Shown here piece by piece: positions 31,803 through 41,647 of a stretch of DNA of 64,000 bases (positions are counted from its first letter, which is position 1; each line of letters opens with the position of its first letter). Position numbers and translations under genes: made by a program. The stretch lies in assembly GCA_947054505.1 (NCBI GenBank), contig CAMRWU010000007.1:1-64000 (forward strand). The letters are read 5' to 3'. The DNA comes from an uncultured Pseudomonadota bacterium (lineage in GTDB: Bacteria > Pseudomonadota > Alphaproteobacteria > RF32 > CAG-239). Under the pieces are notes generated by a model. The model had not been told where the DNA came from. It saw only the letters and a list, made by a program, of their open reading frames with translations, and made no database searches.

Positions 31803-34343
31803 ATGAAAAAACTGTTTCGACATATTTGCTTACTTCCAACGCTAACCTTACTTTTAGGGCCAAGCGCAGATGCCGTTGCCGCTCAACCAAACAACAAAGC
31901 CATTGTTGTCAACGACTTAAAAGCTCCTGTTGTCAAAACAGCAAAACAAACATTACGCAAAAGAACCCCGTTGGGTTCACCACAGCTCAAAAAAGCACCG
32001 ACAGAAATAGCCAGCTTAAGTTTTTCGTGGAATTTTCCGGTCAGTGCCGCCGTCTTTAAGAGAGAACAAAAACTTTGGATTGTTTTTGACAGACCGCAGA
32101 ATGTAAACATAAAAGAACTGCGCCGCACAGCAAAAAATTTGGCAACGGACATCTTCCAATTTCCGCACCCTTCGGCAACAATCATCACCATGACTCCAAA
32201 AGATAACGTCGGTGTCAGCATCCGTAAAGAAGGTCTTTTGTGGATTATTGACCTTGCGGCCGACGATGCCTCATCTCCCGTCAAGGATTTGCCCGTTTTC
32301 ACCAGCTACGACAGCCTCCAACGCCCCTATCTGTTTATTCCGGCAGAAAACAACGGTAACATTGTATCCGCAATTGACCCCTACATCGGTGATATCATTC
32401 AAATAGCCCCTCTAAACGATGTTGGCAAAGGAACGGTTCAACCGTATCATTACCCAGAATTTGATATGCTCAACACATACCAAGGTATGGCCTTTATCAT
32501 CAAAGCCGGCGACATCTCTCTCAACCGAGGCAATACCGGCGTTATCTTAAAAGCCGAAGACAGAGGAATTAACCTCAGTTCTGACTTGGATATCAAACGC
32601 CGTCAACAAATGTACGAACGGCAAGACAACAGTGATGTATTTTCCATCAGTGTCTTACCTCAATTGTTGAAAGAAAATTACAACACAGCCTTAGAACAAA
32701 TGCGGCAAGATATCCTCAAAGCTCCGGCAGAAAAGAAAAATGCGGCTCGTCTTGAGCTTGTCAAATTTTACCTGTCTCACGGATTAGGCACAAACGCGCT
32801 TTATATCCTCCACCAGATGCAAAGTGCAAAAATTCCCGAAAGCGAAACCGATAATTTCCATGCACTTTTAGGAGTTGCCAACTTCCTGACCAAACGATAT
32901 GAAGAAGCCATCCAAAACTTTGAGTATGGAACACTTCCGCAATCTGATGCCGCTATTTTTTGGCGGACATTGGCCTCCAGCGCCCAAACCTATCAACCGG
33001 AAAATAACGCTGTTTTACAATCTTTTATTTCTCTCATACAAGACTATCCGCAAGAAATAAAAGACGAGATTGCGGTTGTTGCAGCTAAAAACGCTTTAGC
33101 GGCCGGAGATGATATCGGAGCGCAACACTTTATCGATATCTTAAAATCAGGAACCGACAGACTGCGTGACCGCAATGATCAAATCAGATATTTATCGGCC
33201 AAAAAAGTTGAATTACAAGGCTATCCCCGAACCGCGGTTAAAGAATATCGCGAGTTGGCTAATGTAAAATCTCAAAAATATTCGTCTCTGGCACGCTATG
33301 ATAATGTTATCCTCAGCCAGCAGTTAAATATCATGCCCCTGCCTGAAGCAATTTCAGAATTGGAAAGATTAAAATTTTCTTGGAGCGAGAAAAGATTCAA
33401 GTGGCTGTTGCAAAAACAACTGGCTCTGTTTTATGTAAAAAACAACGATTATTACAACGGCATCCGCACATTGGAAAACACTCTTTCTTTAGCTGAAACA
33501 GAAGAGCAAAAGCAAGAGTTGCTGGATCAAATGCTGGCTTGGTTTGAAGACATTTACCTGAACAATCAGGCGGATACCAAAATGTCGGCCATCAAATCAT
33601 TGGCTCTGTACACAGACTTTGAATGGCTGGCAGAAAAAAGCCCACGCAAGCATAAGATAATCCAAAAACTGGCAGACAGACTGGTTGCCGTTGACTTGTT
33701 ACCCAGAGCGCAAAACCTTTTATCAGAACTGCTTGAAAAAGAAGATCTTAATGATGAAGACCGAGCTAAGGCAGGAGTTCGTCTTGCTGTGATTACCCTG
33801 TTTGAGGAAAAACCGGATGATGCCCTCCAGATTATAAATGACACCGCAACAACCGAGAATATCCCCGAAGAGCTTCAAGCATTCCGACGGGTTGTAAAAG
33901 CCCGAGCCTTGGCAAAAATAGGCAAAACACCTGAAGCATTACAACTACTACAAGATGATTTCAGCAAAAATGCCCTGCTCCTTAAGACCGAAATTTTTTG
34001 GAAAAGCGGACAGTGGAGCGAAGCTTCCGATACGATAAAATACCTGATTGAACGCCCGACCCCGGGAAAACCGCTTAGTCCGGAACAAATGTCTTATGTT
34101 CTTGATTGGGCGACAACCTTAAAAAAAGCCGGCAAAGAAACCGTTTTAGTTCGCCTCCGCAACAAATTTCAGCCATACTTTGTTAATACGAACTATTATA
34201 GCACATTTAACGTCTTAACAGAATTCCTAGAAGCTGATAAAGTTGACATTCGTAAAGTAAATAATATAGTAAATGATGTTCAGGCATTCAGCAATTTTGC
34301 CAAAGCCTACAATGATGTATTAAAGAACTCAGATATTAAATAA
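31803..34343 (+). CDS. Large periplasmic TPR protein of the flagellar operon
   Basis: 846 residues. A signal peptide (ending AVAAQ, residues 23-27) is followed by a beta-rich region of about 250 residues with an AMIN-like look ([33 protein letters not shown]) and then a long series of TPR-like helical repeats from about residue 290 to the end. It starts two bases after motE and overlaps uvrB by one base. Proteins of this kind accompany motE/fliM in several Rhodospirillales; their function is not established. A motor- or envelope-associated scaffold role is inferred. Confidence 0.75.
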   Translation: MKKLFRHICLLPTLTLLLGPSADAVAAQPNNKAIVVNDLKAPVVKTAKQTLRKRTPLGSPQLKKAPTEIASLSFSWNFPVSAAVFKREQKLWIVFDRPQNVNIKELRRTAKNLATDIFQFPHPSATIITMTPKDNVGVSIRKEGLLWIIDLAADDASSPVKDLPVFTSYDSLQRPYLFIPAENNGNIVSAIDPYIGDIIQIAPLNDVGKGTVQPYHYPEFDMLNTYQGMAFIIKAGDISLNRGNTGVILKAEDRGINLSSDLDIKRRQQMYERQDNSDVFSISVLPQLLKENYNTALEQMRQDILKAPAEKKNAARLELVKFYLSHGLGTNALYILHQMQSAKIPESETDNFHALLGVANFLTKRYEEAIQNFEYGTLPQSDAAIFWRTLASSAQTYQPENNAVLQSFISLIQDYPQEIKDEIAVVAAKNALAAGDDIGAQHFIDILKSGTDRLRDRNDQIRYLSAKKVELQGYPRTAVKEYRELANVKSQKYSSLARYDNVILSQQLNIMPLPEAISELERLKFSWSEKRFKWLLQKQLALFYVKNNDYYNGIRTLENTLSLAETEEQKQELLDQMLAWFEDIYLNNQADTKMSAIKSLALYTDFEWLAEKSPRKHKIIQKLADRLVAVDLLPRAQNLLSELLEKEDLNDEDRAKAGVRLAVITLFEEKPDDALQIINDTATTENIPEELQAFRRVVKARALAKIGKTPEALQLLQDDFSKNALLLKTEIFWKSGQWSEASDTIKYLIERPTPGKPLSPEQMSYVLDWATTLKKAGKETVLVRLRNKFQPYFVNTNYYSTFNVLTEFLEADKVDIRKVNNIVNDVQAFSNFAKAYNDVLKNSDIK

Positions 34344-36322
34344 TGTCATCACCATTCAAAATCGAAAGTCCGTTTGAACCTGCCGGTGATCAGCCGCAAG
34401 CAATCAAAGAACTTTGCAACGGGATTAATAACGGAATAAAAAATCAAGTTCTGCTCGGAGTTACCGGAAGCGGAAAAACATATACTATGGCCAAAATAAT
34501 TGAACAAACAGGGCGACCGGCACTGATTATGGCTCCCAATAAAATTTTGGCCGCCCAACTCTATTCGGAAATGAAAGAATTTTTTCCGCACAACCACGTT
34601 GAATACTTCGTCTCCTACTATGACTATTACCAGCCGGAAGCCTATGTTCCCAAAACAGACACCTATATCGAAAAAGATTCGGCTCAAAACGAACAAATCG
34701 ACCGGATGCGTAACGCCGCCACACGAAACATTTTGGAAAACAGAGATGTAATTATTGTTGCATCCGTTTCCTGTATTTATGGCTTGGGTGATGTGGAATC
34801 TTATTCCGCGATGACGATCCCTCTGAGTGTCGGACAAGAAATCAGCCCCAAAGACTTGTATCGTCGACTGGCCGAACTGCAATATGAACGAAACCAACAA
34901 AATTTTGTTCGTTCAACATTCCGTGTTCAGGGAGATACCGTCGATATTTTTCCGGCTCACTACGAAGACAGAGGATGGCGCCTGTCCTTTTTTGGCGATG
35001 AAATCGAAAAAATTTGCGAATTCGATTCCTTAACGGGAAAACGCACGGCCGATTTAAAACAAATCACGATTTATCCGGCCAATCACTATGTAACTCCACG
35101 TCCGGCAATTTCACAAGCCATCACCAATATCAAAAAAGAATTACACGAACAAATAGAAACATTTAAATCACAAAACAAACTTCTTGAAGCTCAGCGAATT
35201 GAGCAAAGGACACACTTTGATTTAGAAATGTTGGAAGCGACCGGCCATTGTAAAGGAATTGAAAATTATTCACGATACCTGACCGGACGCAAAGCCGGTG
35301 ATCCTCCGCCCACCCTTTTTGAATATCTTCCTCCTGATGCACTGGTTTTCATTGATGAAAGTCACGTTTCCGTTCCTCAAATCGGTGGCATGTTCAGAGG
35401 AGACTTCAACCGCAAGAGCACTTTGGCTGACTTTGGTTTCCGTCTCCCGTCATGCGTTGACAACCGCCCCCTAAAGTTTGAAGAATGGAATCAAATGCGC
35501 GGACAGACAATCTTTGTTTCCGCCACCCCCGGAAACTGGGAACTGGAACAAAGCAAAGGAACTTTTGCCGAACAGGTCATCCGTCCGACCGGTCTGACCG
35601 ACCCGCTGTGTCTGATTCGTCCGGTCGAAAATCAAATCGATGACCTGATGGAAGAATGCCGAAAAACAGCGGCTAAAGGCGAGCGAGTTCTTGTAACAAC
35701 GCTGACCAAAAAAATGGCGGAAGATCTGACGGAATACCTTAACGATAACGGCGTCAAAGTCCGCTATCTCCACTCGGATATCGATACTTTGGAACGTATT
35801 GAAATCATCCGAGATTTGCGCTTGGGCGTATTTGATGTTCTGGTCGGCATCAACCTTTTACGTGAAGGTCTGGACATCCCCGAATGTTCACTGGTTGCAA
35901 TCTTAGACGCAGATAAGGAAGGCTTTTTGCGTTCTGAACGTTCATTAATACAAACCATTGGTCGAGCCGCCCGCAATGCGGAAGGGCGCGTCATTTTATA
36001 TGCCGACAAAATGACCGATTCTATCAATGCCGCATTAATGGAAACCAACCGCCGCCGCAAAAAGCAACTCGATTACAATCTGGCTCATGGCATAACGCCC
36101 AAAACCATTAAGAAGAAAATTTCCGACACGCTCAGTGAAATGACAGCTGGCGACTATGTAGAAAACAAACCGCAAGAAGCTGAACAATTAAAAGATATTG
36201 ATAAAAAACTGCGAGATTACAGAAAACTGATGAAAGAAGCTGCCGCCAATCTTGAGTTTGAAACCGCCATGGTTTATCGGGATAAAATCAAAGAATTGGA
36301 ACAAATTTACTTAAAAAGCTAA
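34343..36322 (+). CDS. uvrB: Excinuclease ABC subunit B
   Basis: The damage-verification helicase of nucleotide excision repair, 659 residues (normal). Visible: Walker [13 protein letters not shown] near residues 38-49, the beta-hairpin region [33 protein letters not shown], motif [42 protein letters not shown], and the C-terminal UvrC-binding UVR motif [20 protein letters not shown]. All key parts are intact. It starts in the TAATG at the end of the TPR gene, so it may be co-transcribed with the flagellar genes. Confidence 0.97.
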   Translation: MSSPFKIESPFEPAGDQPQAIKELCNGINNGIKNQVLLGVTGSGKTYTMAKIIEQTGRPALIMAPNKILAAQLYSEMKEFFPHNHVEYFVSYYDYYQPEAYVPKTDTYIEKDSAQNEQIDRMRNAATRNILENRDVIIVASVSCIYGLGDVESYSAMTIPLSVGQEISPKDLYRRLAELQYERNQQNFVRSTFRVQGDTVDIFPAHYEDRGWRLSFFGDEIEKICEFDSLTGKRTADLKQITIYPANHYVTPRPAISQAITNIKKELHEQIETFKSQNKLLEAQRIEQRTHFDLEMLEATGHCKGIENYSRYLTGRKAGDPPPTLFEYLPPDALVFIDESHVSVPQIGGMFRGDFNRKSTLADFGFRLPSCVDNRPLKFEEWNQMRGQTIFVSATPGNWELEQSKGTFAEQVIRPTGLTDPLCLIRPVENQIDDLMEECRKTAAKGERVLVTTLTKKMAEDLTEYLNDNGVKVRYLHSDIDTLERIEIIRDLRLGVFDVLVGINLLREGLDIPECSLVAILDADKEGFLRSERSLIQTIGRAARNAEGRVILYADKMTDSINAALMETNRRRKKQLDYNLAHGITPKTIKKKISDTLSEMTAGDYVENKPQEAEQLKDIDKKLRDYRKLMKEAAANLEFETAMVYRDKIKELEQIYLKS

Positions 36323-36331
36323 ATTTTAACC

Positions 36332-37420
36332 TTAAGCACCCAAAGCTTTTTTCTTCGCAATCACCGCCCTCATCCTCATATTAAAAGCGGCTTGTGCTTC
36401 CGTAATTTTCTTCAGCTGATCACCTGTCAATGCCAGATAAAGTTGCTGAATTTTCTGAGCTTGAGCAGATTCTTGCAAATTCATCGGACTGATAATACAC
36501 CTCAACTCATGACCTCCGGCATAACGATTCTGCAATTGAACATAATTCACCCACATATCCGGTGACATTTGCTGATCCTTTTTGATTCCCAAAAGCTGAC
36601 GAATATGCCCGTCCATCATTTCTTGAGACGGCGTATCAAGAGCGCTGGCCATCAACACATGTAAATGTTTGGCATTTTTCATCCGAAAATATTTCATATC
36701 CGCTTTTTCAGGATAACGCCACAAATTTGAATTCATATTATAATGAAAAAGCTGATCATCGCGAAAACCGCTAAAGCTTAAAATATTTTCCCGAACACCC
36801 TTATATTCTTCATTTTCACTGAGCATCGCATCAGAACAATTCACAAAAGCAAACGTATCAAAAAATCTGGGCATCCGTTCCACATTCAGCATCGGATTTG
36901 TCAGGGTCGACTTTGCCGAAGAAAGAATCTTCTCAGAAGTTGCTTCCGCCACACCACGCTGTTGCAAATTGTCATGCAACGCCTGCTCCAAAGATGAAGC
37001 GACCATCCCGCCGAAACAATGACCGAAAAAACCAACTCCGGCCATTTCTGCCGAAGCCTGCAGAGGTTTATGCAACTTACCATTAAAACAAAGACGGGCT
37101 TCAATAATATCATCCGCCAGCTTTGTCACTCCGGAATTAATAATCCCTTTGTTATTATAATCCAAAATATATTGGCGTTCCGTTTCATCATAATAAGCTC
37201 CGAAGAAACGTACCTCATCAGCCTTCACGCCCATATATTCCGCTCTTTTTTTCACACCTTCAATAGAGGCCATAACCTTTTGTTGAACAGCAGACATATC
37301 GTTGTTTTGTCCGGACAAGCTCAAGTTTTTCCCCGGAAAAACAAATAACCACGCTTTGGTTTTGCTTTCCTTACTCAAGTCTACCGGTTGTCCGTTTTCA
37401 TCCATCAGGTTAATTTGCAT
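36332..37420 (-). CDS. Alpha/beta-hydrolase-like protein with a cysteine elbow, unknown function
   Basis: 362 residues, no signal peptide or membrane segment. An early strand (KAWLFVFPGKNLSLSG) resembles the oxyanion-region start of alpha/beta hydrolases, and MAGVGFFGHCFGGMVASSLEQAL at about residues 126-148 is a nucleophile-elbow pattern G-x-C-x-G with Cys in place of Ser. Later segments include FDTFAFVNCSDAML, and a possible catalytic His in NAKHLHVLM. The C-terminal 60 residues are helical. I do not recognise a family. It is transcribed alone between uvrB and pssA. The reading as a hydrolase is inference from the elbow. Confidence 0.6.
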   Translation of the reverse strand: MQINLMDENGQPVDLSKESKTKAWLFVFPGKNLSLSGQNNDMSAVQQKVMASIEGVKKRAEYMGVKADEVRFFGAYYDETERQYILDYNNKGIINSGVTKLADDIIEARLCFNGKLHKPLQASAEMAGVGFFGHCFGGMVASSLEQALHDNLQQRGVAEATSEKILSSAKSTLTNPMLNVERMPRFFDTFAFVNCSDAMLSENEEYKGVRENILSFSGFRDDQLFHYNMNSNLWRYPEKADMKYFRMKNAKHLHVLMASALDTPSQEMMDGHIRQLLGIKKDQQMSPDMWVNYVQLQNRYAGGHELRCIISPMNLQESAQAQKIQQLYLALTGDQLKKITEAQAAFNMRMRAVIAKKKALGA

Positions 37421-37481
37421 TAGTCTTTCCTTCTCTATAATGTAAACAAGTCTAACATTTTTTTAGCATTCTGCCAATAAA

Positions 37482-37510
37482 AAAAGCCCCCGAAAATTTC
37501 GGAGGCTTTT
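37482..37510 (-). terminator. Rho-independent terminator after pssA
   Basis: A stem of about 13 bp with one C-A mismatch (arms AAAAGCC-CCGAAA) and, on the minus strand, a trailing T run. It ends the psd-pssA transcript, 13 bases after the pssA stop. Confidence 0.82.
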
Positions 37511-37523
37511 CTGAACTGCAACA

Positions 37524-38312
37524 TTATTTGTTTCCGCGTTCAAATTGACGTTTTTCTTTTAAGAAAACAATCACGCCCAAAGGAATAGACACGGCATACA
37601 TCAGTGTCATAATCCCCAACGTGAACCACGGCTGAGTGATGATGAAACTTGCAAACAAAGCAACAAACAACATCAACGGCATAAACATATATGTCGGCAC
37701 CTTTAACTTTTTCGTTGAAAATGTCGGCAAGCGGCTAACCATCAAAAAAGAAACCACCACCAACAAAATAGCGCAAAAAGCATGTGAACGCACTAAGGTA
37801 TACTCCGGAAAATCAAAAGAAATCATCACCGGCATCATCACCAATGCCGCCGCCGCAGGAGCCGGAACCCCAACAAAGAAATGCTTCCAATAATCAGGTT
37901 GTGGTTCATCGTCCAACATCGTATTAAAACGCGCCAAACGCATTGCCATGCCTATCGACATCAACAAACAAAAGAACCAACCAAACTTTGGCAAATCATA
38001 CAACGACCACTGATAAAGCAAAATCGCCGGAGCCACACCAAAGCTGACAAAATCAGATAATGAATCCAACTCGGCACCAAACTTGGTCGACCCTTTTAAC
38101 ATTCGCGCAACTCGACCGTCCAATCCATCAAACAAAGCGGCAATAAACACACAAAAAACGGCTTTTACCCAATCTTCCTGAATGGAATAACGGATTGACG
38201 TCACACCGGCACACAAAGCCAACATCGTCACAATATTCGGTGCGATTTTCCGAAACGGAAGGCTTGTCAGTCTTTGACGGGACAACATCAATTTATTATT
38301 GATTTTTTCCAT
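37524..38312 (-). CDS. pssA: CDP-diacylglycerol--serine O-phosphatidyltransferase
   Basis: Makes phosphatidylserine from CDP-diacylglycerol and serine in the inner membrane. 262 residues with about eight hydrophobic segments; the CDP-alcohol phosphotransferase signature is DGLDGRVARMLKGSTKFGAELDSLSD at about residues 64-89 (DGxDGxxAR...GxxxDxxxD). It is the integral-membrane type-II PssA, as usual outside enterics. It overlaps psd by one base (TAATG), giving a two-gene operon for phosphatidylethanolamine. Confidence 0.95.
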   Translation of the reverse strand: MEKINNKLMLSRQRLTSLPFRKIAPNIVTMLALCAGVTSIRYSIQEDWVKAVFCVFIAALFDGLDGRVARMLKGSTKFGAELDSLSDFVSFGVAPAILLYQWSLYDLPKFGWFFCLLMSIGMAMRLARFNTMLDDEPQPDYWKHFFVGVPAPAAAALVMMPVMISFDFPEYTLVRSHAFCAILLVVVSFLMVSRLPTFSTKKLKVPTYMFMPLMLFVALFASFIITQPWFTLGIMTLMYAVSIPLGVIVFLKEKRQFERGNK

Positions 38313-39019
38313 TAGAATGCCTCGCCTTTCATAGCCGGAGCATCACTATCCAAACGGGCGATAACACTCTCGCCGGCAACCATCGTCTGTCCAAGAACGA
38401 CCTGCGGTTCAACACCTTCCGGCAAATAAACATCCAAACGAGAACCGAAACGGATCATGCCAAAACGTTCTCCGGCTTTATATTCCTGCCCCGGCGTTGC
38501 ATCACAAACAATACGACGAGCCACCAAACCGGCAATCTGCACAAAGCAAATATCTTTACCGCTTTTGGTTTTCATTGCCAACAACTGACGTTCGTTATCT
38601 TTGCTGGCCTTATCCAAGGTTGCATTCAAAAACTTACCGGGAACATAAACGGATTGTGTAATTTTTCCGGCCGCGGGCGCTCTGTTGACATGAACATTAA
38701 ACACGCTCATAAAGATGCTGACACGGGTAAACATTTGATCCCCCATATCCAATTCTTCCGGAGCCTTAACCTTGGCAATCATCTGCACGGTTCCGTCCGC
38801 CGGAGAAACAACCACATTTTTAATCTGCGGCACATAACGCTCCGGATCACGGAAGAAATAATAACACCACACGGTCAAGACCAAACCCATCCAACCCAAT
38901 GGCTCCCACATAATTGCCAATAACGCTGTTATTGCAGCAAAAATGCCCACAAACCGCCATCCCTCGTTATGGATATTCGGCAGCAGGTAGTTACGCCATG
39001 AAATTTCAATACTTTTCAT
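38312..39019 (-). CDS. psd: Phosphatidylserine decarboxylase proenzyme
   Basis: Produces phosphatidylethanolamine. The ATG at 39019 (MKSIEISW) is used: GGGAAT stands before it and the 235-residue protein fits the short, archaeal-type PSD family. The first in-frame ATG at 39121 would add 34 residues that do not look like protein. Motifs: [27 protein letters not shown] and the self-cleavage site [12 protein letters not shown], where the Ser of GS becomes the pyruvoyl group. A membrane helix pair lies at residues 20-55. Confidence 0.94.
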   Translation of the reverse strand: MKSIEISWRNYLLPNIHNEGWRFVGIFAAITALLAIMWEPLGWMGLVLTVWCYYFFRDPERYVPQIKNVVVSPADGTVQMIAKVKAPEELDMGDQMFTRVSIFMSVFNVHVNRAPAAGKITQSVYVPGKFLNATLDKASKDNERQLLAMKTKSGKDICFVQIAGLVARRIVCDATPGQEYKAGERFGMIRFGSRLDVYLPEGVEPQVVLGQTMVAGESVIARLDSDAPAMKGEAF

Positions 39020-39234
39020 TTTTTTATTCCCTAAAAAACTCTTGCCAGCCACCTCTGCCGGGACGCTGTCACCTGCCGCAGCAGGCTGACAAAAGTGAGT
39101 TGTTATAACAACTTCACTCAATCATATTTTCACTGCAGAAACAAGCATTAAATGCTTTTAGCGCACAAAACGCATAAATTTTAAAAAGAGTCTTGCAAAT
39201 AAAAAAATTTTTCTATATAAACAATTCAGGTTTT

Positions 39235-39321
39235 GCGCTTGTGGCGGAATTGGTAGACGCTGCAGACTTAAAATCTGTTGCCCGCAAGGGCGTGCCAGTT
39301 CAAGTCTGGCCTAGCGCACCA
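39235..39321 (+). tRNA. tRNA-Leu, anticodon TAA, CCA encoded
   Basis: Starts GCGCTTGTGGCGG and ends CTAGCGCACCA. The anticodon loop CTTAAAA gives TAA; a long variable arm makes it class II. The T-arm GCCAG-TTCAAGT-CTGGC is perfect. The acceptor stem has one T-T mismatch (position 6 with 67), the other six pairs being normal. Confidence 0.95.
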
Positions 39322-39329
39322 CCATAAAA

Positions 39330-39356
39330 AAGCTCCTTTAAGGAGCTTCTTTTTTT
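39330..39356 (+). terminator. Rho-independent terminator after tRNA-Leu(TAA)
   Basis: Stem AAGCTCCT/AGGAGCTT with a 3-nt loop and a run of seven T, nine bases after the tRNA. Confidence 0.9.
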
Positions 39357-39357
39357 A

Positions 39358-39732
39358 TCAATCAAAGGTTCCTGTTGACTGAAGAACATTCCAATCCTCA
39401 ATCTTTCCGGTTTTATCAAAACCGATAAACAGGTTATTTTCACAATACGTATAATTGTCCTGCACCAACGATACAACCCAACCGATAACCGGCACTAACC
39501 AAAGATAGCGCCCATGACCGGTAACATTTTTATATTCATAATACTCCAGTTCGTCTTTGTGAAAAATCAAGTTAGGCGTTCCGAATTTTTCCCGCACTTC
39601 TTTCTTGGTTGCAACATCAGCCATCTGGCGTTGAATTTCCTGCTCAGAAGTACCAAGTTTGCGATTACCGGCAACCGCACTGCAACCGCATAAAAAACAA
39701 ACGATACTAAAAATAAGAAAAATATTCTTCAT
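39358..39732 (-). CDS. Small lipoprotein with a BamE-like domain
   Basis: 124 residues. Lipoprotein signal with lipobox LCGC, followed by a BamE/SmpA-like pattern: VATKKEVREKFGTPNLIFHKDELEYYEYKNV, then LFIGFDKTGKIEDW. In BamE the helix-helix-strand fold is similar, but this protein carries an inserted hydrophobic stretch GRYLWLVPVIGWVVSLV, as in some other OmlA/SmpA-fold lipoproteins. It is therefore called BamE-like by fold only. The next gene upstream (11 bases) is another lipoprotein. Confidence 0.72.
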   Translation of the reverse strand: MKNIFLIFSIVCFLCGCSAVAGNRKLGTSEQEIQRQMADVATKKEVREKFGTPNLIFHKDELEYYEYKNVTGHGRYLWLVPVIGWVVSLVQDNYTYCENNLFIGFDKTGKIEDWNVLQSTGTFD

Positions 39733-39743
39733 CTTGCGTCCCT

Positions 39744-40373
39744 TTATTTAACAGTTGCCAACCGCACGACAAAATCTTTACCAAATTCACTAAACCATTT
39801 TGCCTTTTGTTCTTCCGAGATATCCGCCGACTTGTCCGAAATCTTAAAAGAATTCGCAGGAACGGAACCATCCGGCAAAACCTCATTATTTGCCTTAATC
39901 AAGTCAAAATGCCCGATATACGTAACCTCCCCCGGTCTGACGGTAAACCTGATTTTCTTATCTCCTTCAAAGTGTTCATCCGTCACGACATGCGTTGTTG
40001 TAACCCTTGTCGATCCGTAAGTTTCCGTAGTTGTATAAACATATTGAAGATATAAATTAACAACCTCATAAGTTCCGATAGACAGCATTGCCGAATCATA
40101 TTTTTTCTTACCGAGCAACGTACTTATTGAAAAAACTTCTCCGGACTGAACATTTCGAAAAGCCAGAATATTGGTATAATTTGTACTGAAAAAACCATCA
40201 TCGGAAACATTATCAGCCAGAGAGGATACAATTTCGCCCCGCGCACCTGTTTCAAACAAAGCCGGCTGAAATTGTTTCGTTGCCGTAATCAGGCCGTTTT
40301 CCGTCGGGGTCAGAGGAAAGGCACACGCTGACAATCCCAAACAACATAACAAAAGCGATATTATATTTTTCAT
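39744..40373 (-). CDS. Lipoprotein of unknown function, 209 residues
   Basis: Lipoprotein signal with lipobox LSAC (Cys17). The mature part is strand-rich (FSISTLLGKKKYDSAMLSIGTYEVVNLYLQYV, RFTVRPGEVTYIGHFDL) with a helical end (SEEQKAKWFSEFGKDFVVRL). The phrase RPGEVTYIG resembles the class of lipoproteins in which a beta-sandwich is read off as PGxYxxxG repeats, but no family is assigned. It is co-directional and close to the BamE-like lipoprotein. Confidence 0.7.
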   Translation of the reverse strand: MKNIISLLLCCLGLSACAFPLTPTENGLITATKQFQPALFETGARGEIVSSLADNVSDDGFFSTNYTNILAFRNVQSGEVFSISTLLGKKKYDSAMLSIGTYEVVNLYLQYVYTTTETYGSTRVTTTHVVTDEHFEGDKKIRFTVRPGEVTYIGHFDLIKANNEVLPDGSVPANSFKISDKSADISEEQKAKWFSEFGKDFVVRLATVK

Positions 40374-40462
40374 TATATCTCTCCTTGTTTTTATACGGAT
40401 AAGCTTAAAGCCTTAATTATTTTTTTCAAGCATAAATTTTCACGAAAACAACATTAAAAAGA

Positions 40463-40490
40463 TTGCAAAATAGCCGAAATCTGTTATAAG
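40463..40490 (+). promoter_or_regulatory. Probable promoter of queA
   Basis: TTGCAA (40463-40468), 16-nt spacer, TATAAG (40485-40490), 34 bases before the queA start. Two mismatches to consensus in all. Confidence 0.5.
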
Positions 40491-40523
40491 ACAAAAACAC
40501 CAAAAACGTTGAGGAATCCTACT

Positions 40524-41606
40524 ATGCAAGTTGATATTTTTGACTTTAATTTACCCAAAGAATGCATTGCCGCACAACCGGCCACACCTCGCGATACCTC
40601 TCGTTTGCTTGACCTCTCCGTTGAGGATCAAATTTCTGACCGTCGTTTTTATGACCTTCCGTCCTTATTGAAGGAAGGTGACGTTTTAGTGTTTAACGAC
40701 ACCAAAGTTATCCCCGCCCGCCTTTATGGTGCCCGTGGCGAAGCATTGGTTGAAGTAACCCTCTATCACCCTGTTGACGGCATTCAATGGTGGTCTTTTA
40801 TCAAAAATGCCAAGCGTTTGCATGCCGGTGATACAATCCGTTTTTACACCGCGGAAATCAGTGCCGAAAACTCAGACTTTACGGCAACAGTCATCGAAAA
40901 AAAAGACGAAGACGGCGTCCTCATTTCTTTTGATTGCCCCCCGAATGAACTCGGAAACAAATTGGAAAAATACGGCTTTATGCCCCTGCCGCCATACATC
41001 AAAAGAGAAAAACCTCGAGCCGGATTATGGGACAAGTTTGACGACAAAGAAAATTATCAAACCGTCTACGCCAAACACGACGGGGCTGTCGCGGCGCCTA
41101 CAGCCGGTCTGCACTTCACACCTCAAGTCCTTGCCGCCCTGCAAAAAAAAGGTGTCAAACAAGTGTTTCTGACACTTCATGTCGGAGCCGGCACATTCCT
41201 TCCGGTCAAAACGGATGATACCCAAGATCACAAAATGCACGCAGAATACGGCGTTATCTCTGCTGAAGCGGCGGCTCAAATTAATGACGCCAAAGCCGCC
41301 GGCAAACGAATTATCGCTGTCGGAACAACCTCTCTCCGCCTTTTGGAAACCGCAACTGACGACAATGGTATCCTTCACCCTTATGCGGACGAAACCAGCA
41401 TCTTTATCACCCCTGGGTACAAGTTCAAAATGATTGATATGCTGATTACCAACTTCCACCTGCCCAAATCGACATTATTTATGCTCGTTTGCGCTGTTGC
41501 CGGTCTGGACAGAATGCAAAACGCTTACCATCATGCCATCGAAAACGGCTATCGTTTTTATTCCTATGGTGACAGTTCCATCCTCAAATGCGTAAATAAA
41601 ATTTAA
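40524..41606 (+). CDS. queA: S-adenosylmethionine:tRNA ribosyltransferase-isomerase
   Basis: QueA makes epoxyqueuosine in tRNA from preQ1. 360 residues from the ATG at 40524 with GAGGAA upstream; the in-frame ATG 15 bases earlier is inside the ribosome site. Motifs in order: FDFNLPKECIAAQPATPRDTSRLL, FNDTKVIPARL, VAAPTAGLHFTPQVL, LTLHVGAGTFLPVK, and FITPGYKFKMIDMLITNFHLPKSTLFMLV. All are characteristic. tgt is not adjacent. Confidence 0.96.
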   Translation: MQVDIFDFNLPKECIAAQPATPRDTSRLLDLSVEDQISDRRFYDLPSLLKEGDVLVFNDTKVIPARLYGARGEALVEVTLYHPVDGIQWWSFIKNAKRLHAGDTIRFYTAEISAENSDFTATVIEKKDEDGVLISFDCPPNELGNKLEKYGFMPLPPYIKREKPRAGLWDKFDDKENYQTVYAKHDGAVAAPTAGLHFTPQVLAALQKKGVKQVFLTLHVGAGTFLPVKTDDTQDHKMHAEYGVISAEAAAQINDAKAAGKRIIAVGTTSLRLLETATDDNGILHPYADETSIFITPGYKFKMIDMLITNFHLPKSTLFMLVCAVAGLDRMQNAYHHAIENGYRFYSYGDSSILKCVNKI

Positions 41607-41647
41607 CCTTTAGCTGTTATAATATGCGGAACAAAAAGGACAGTTCC

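Noticed and set aside
39020-39121. 34-residue N-terminal extension of Psd
   Set aside because: No ribosome site; the residues do not fit the short PSD family, and GGGAAT precedes the ATG at 39019.
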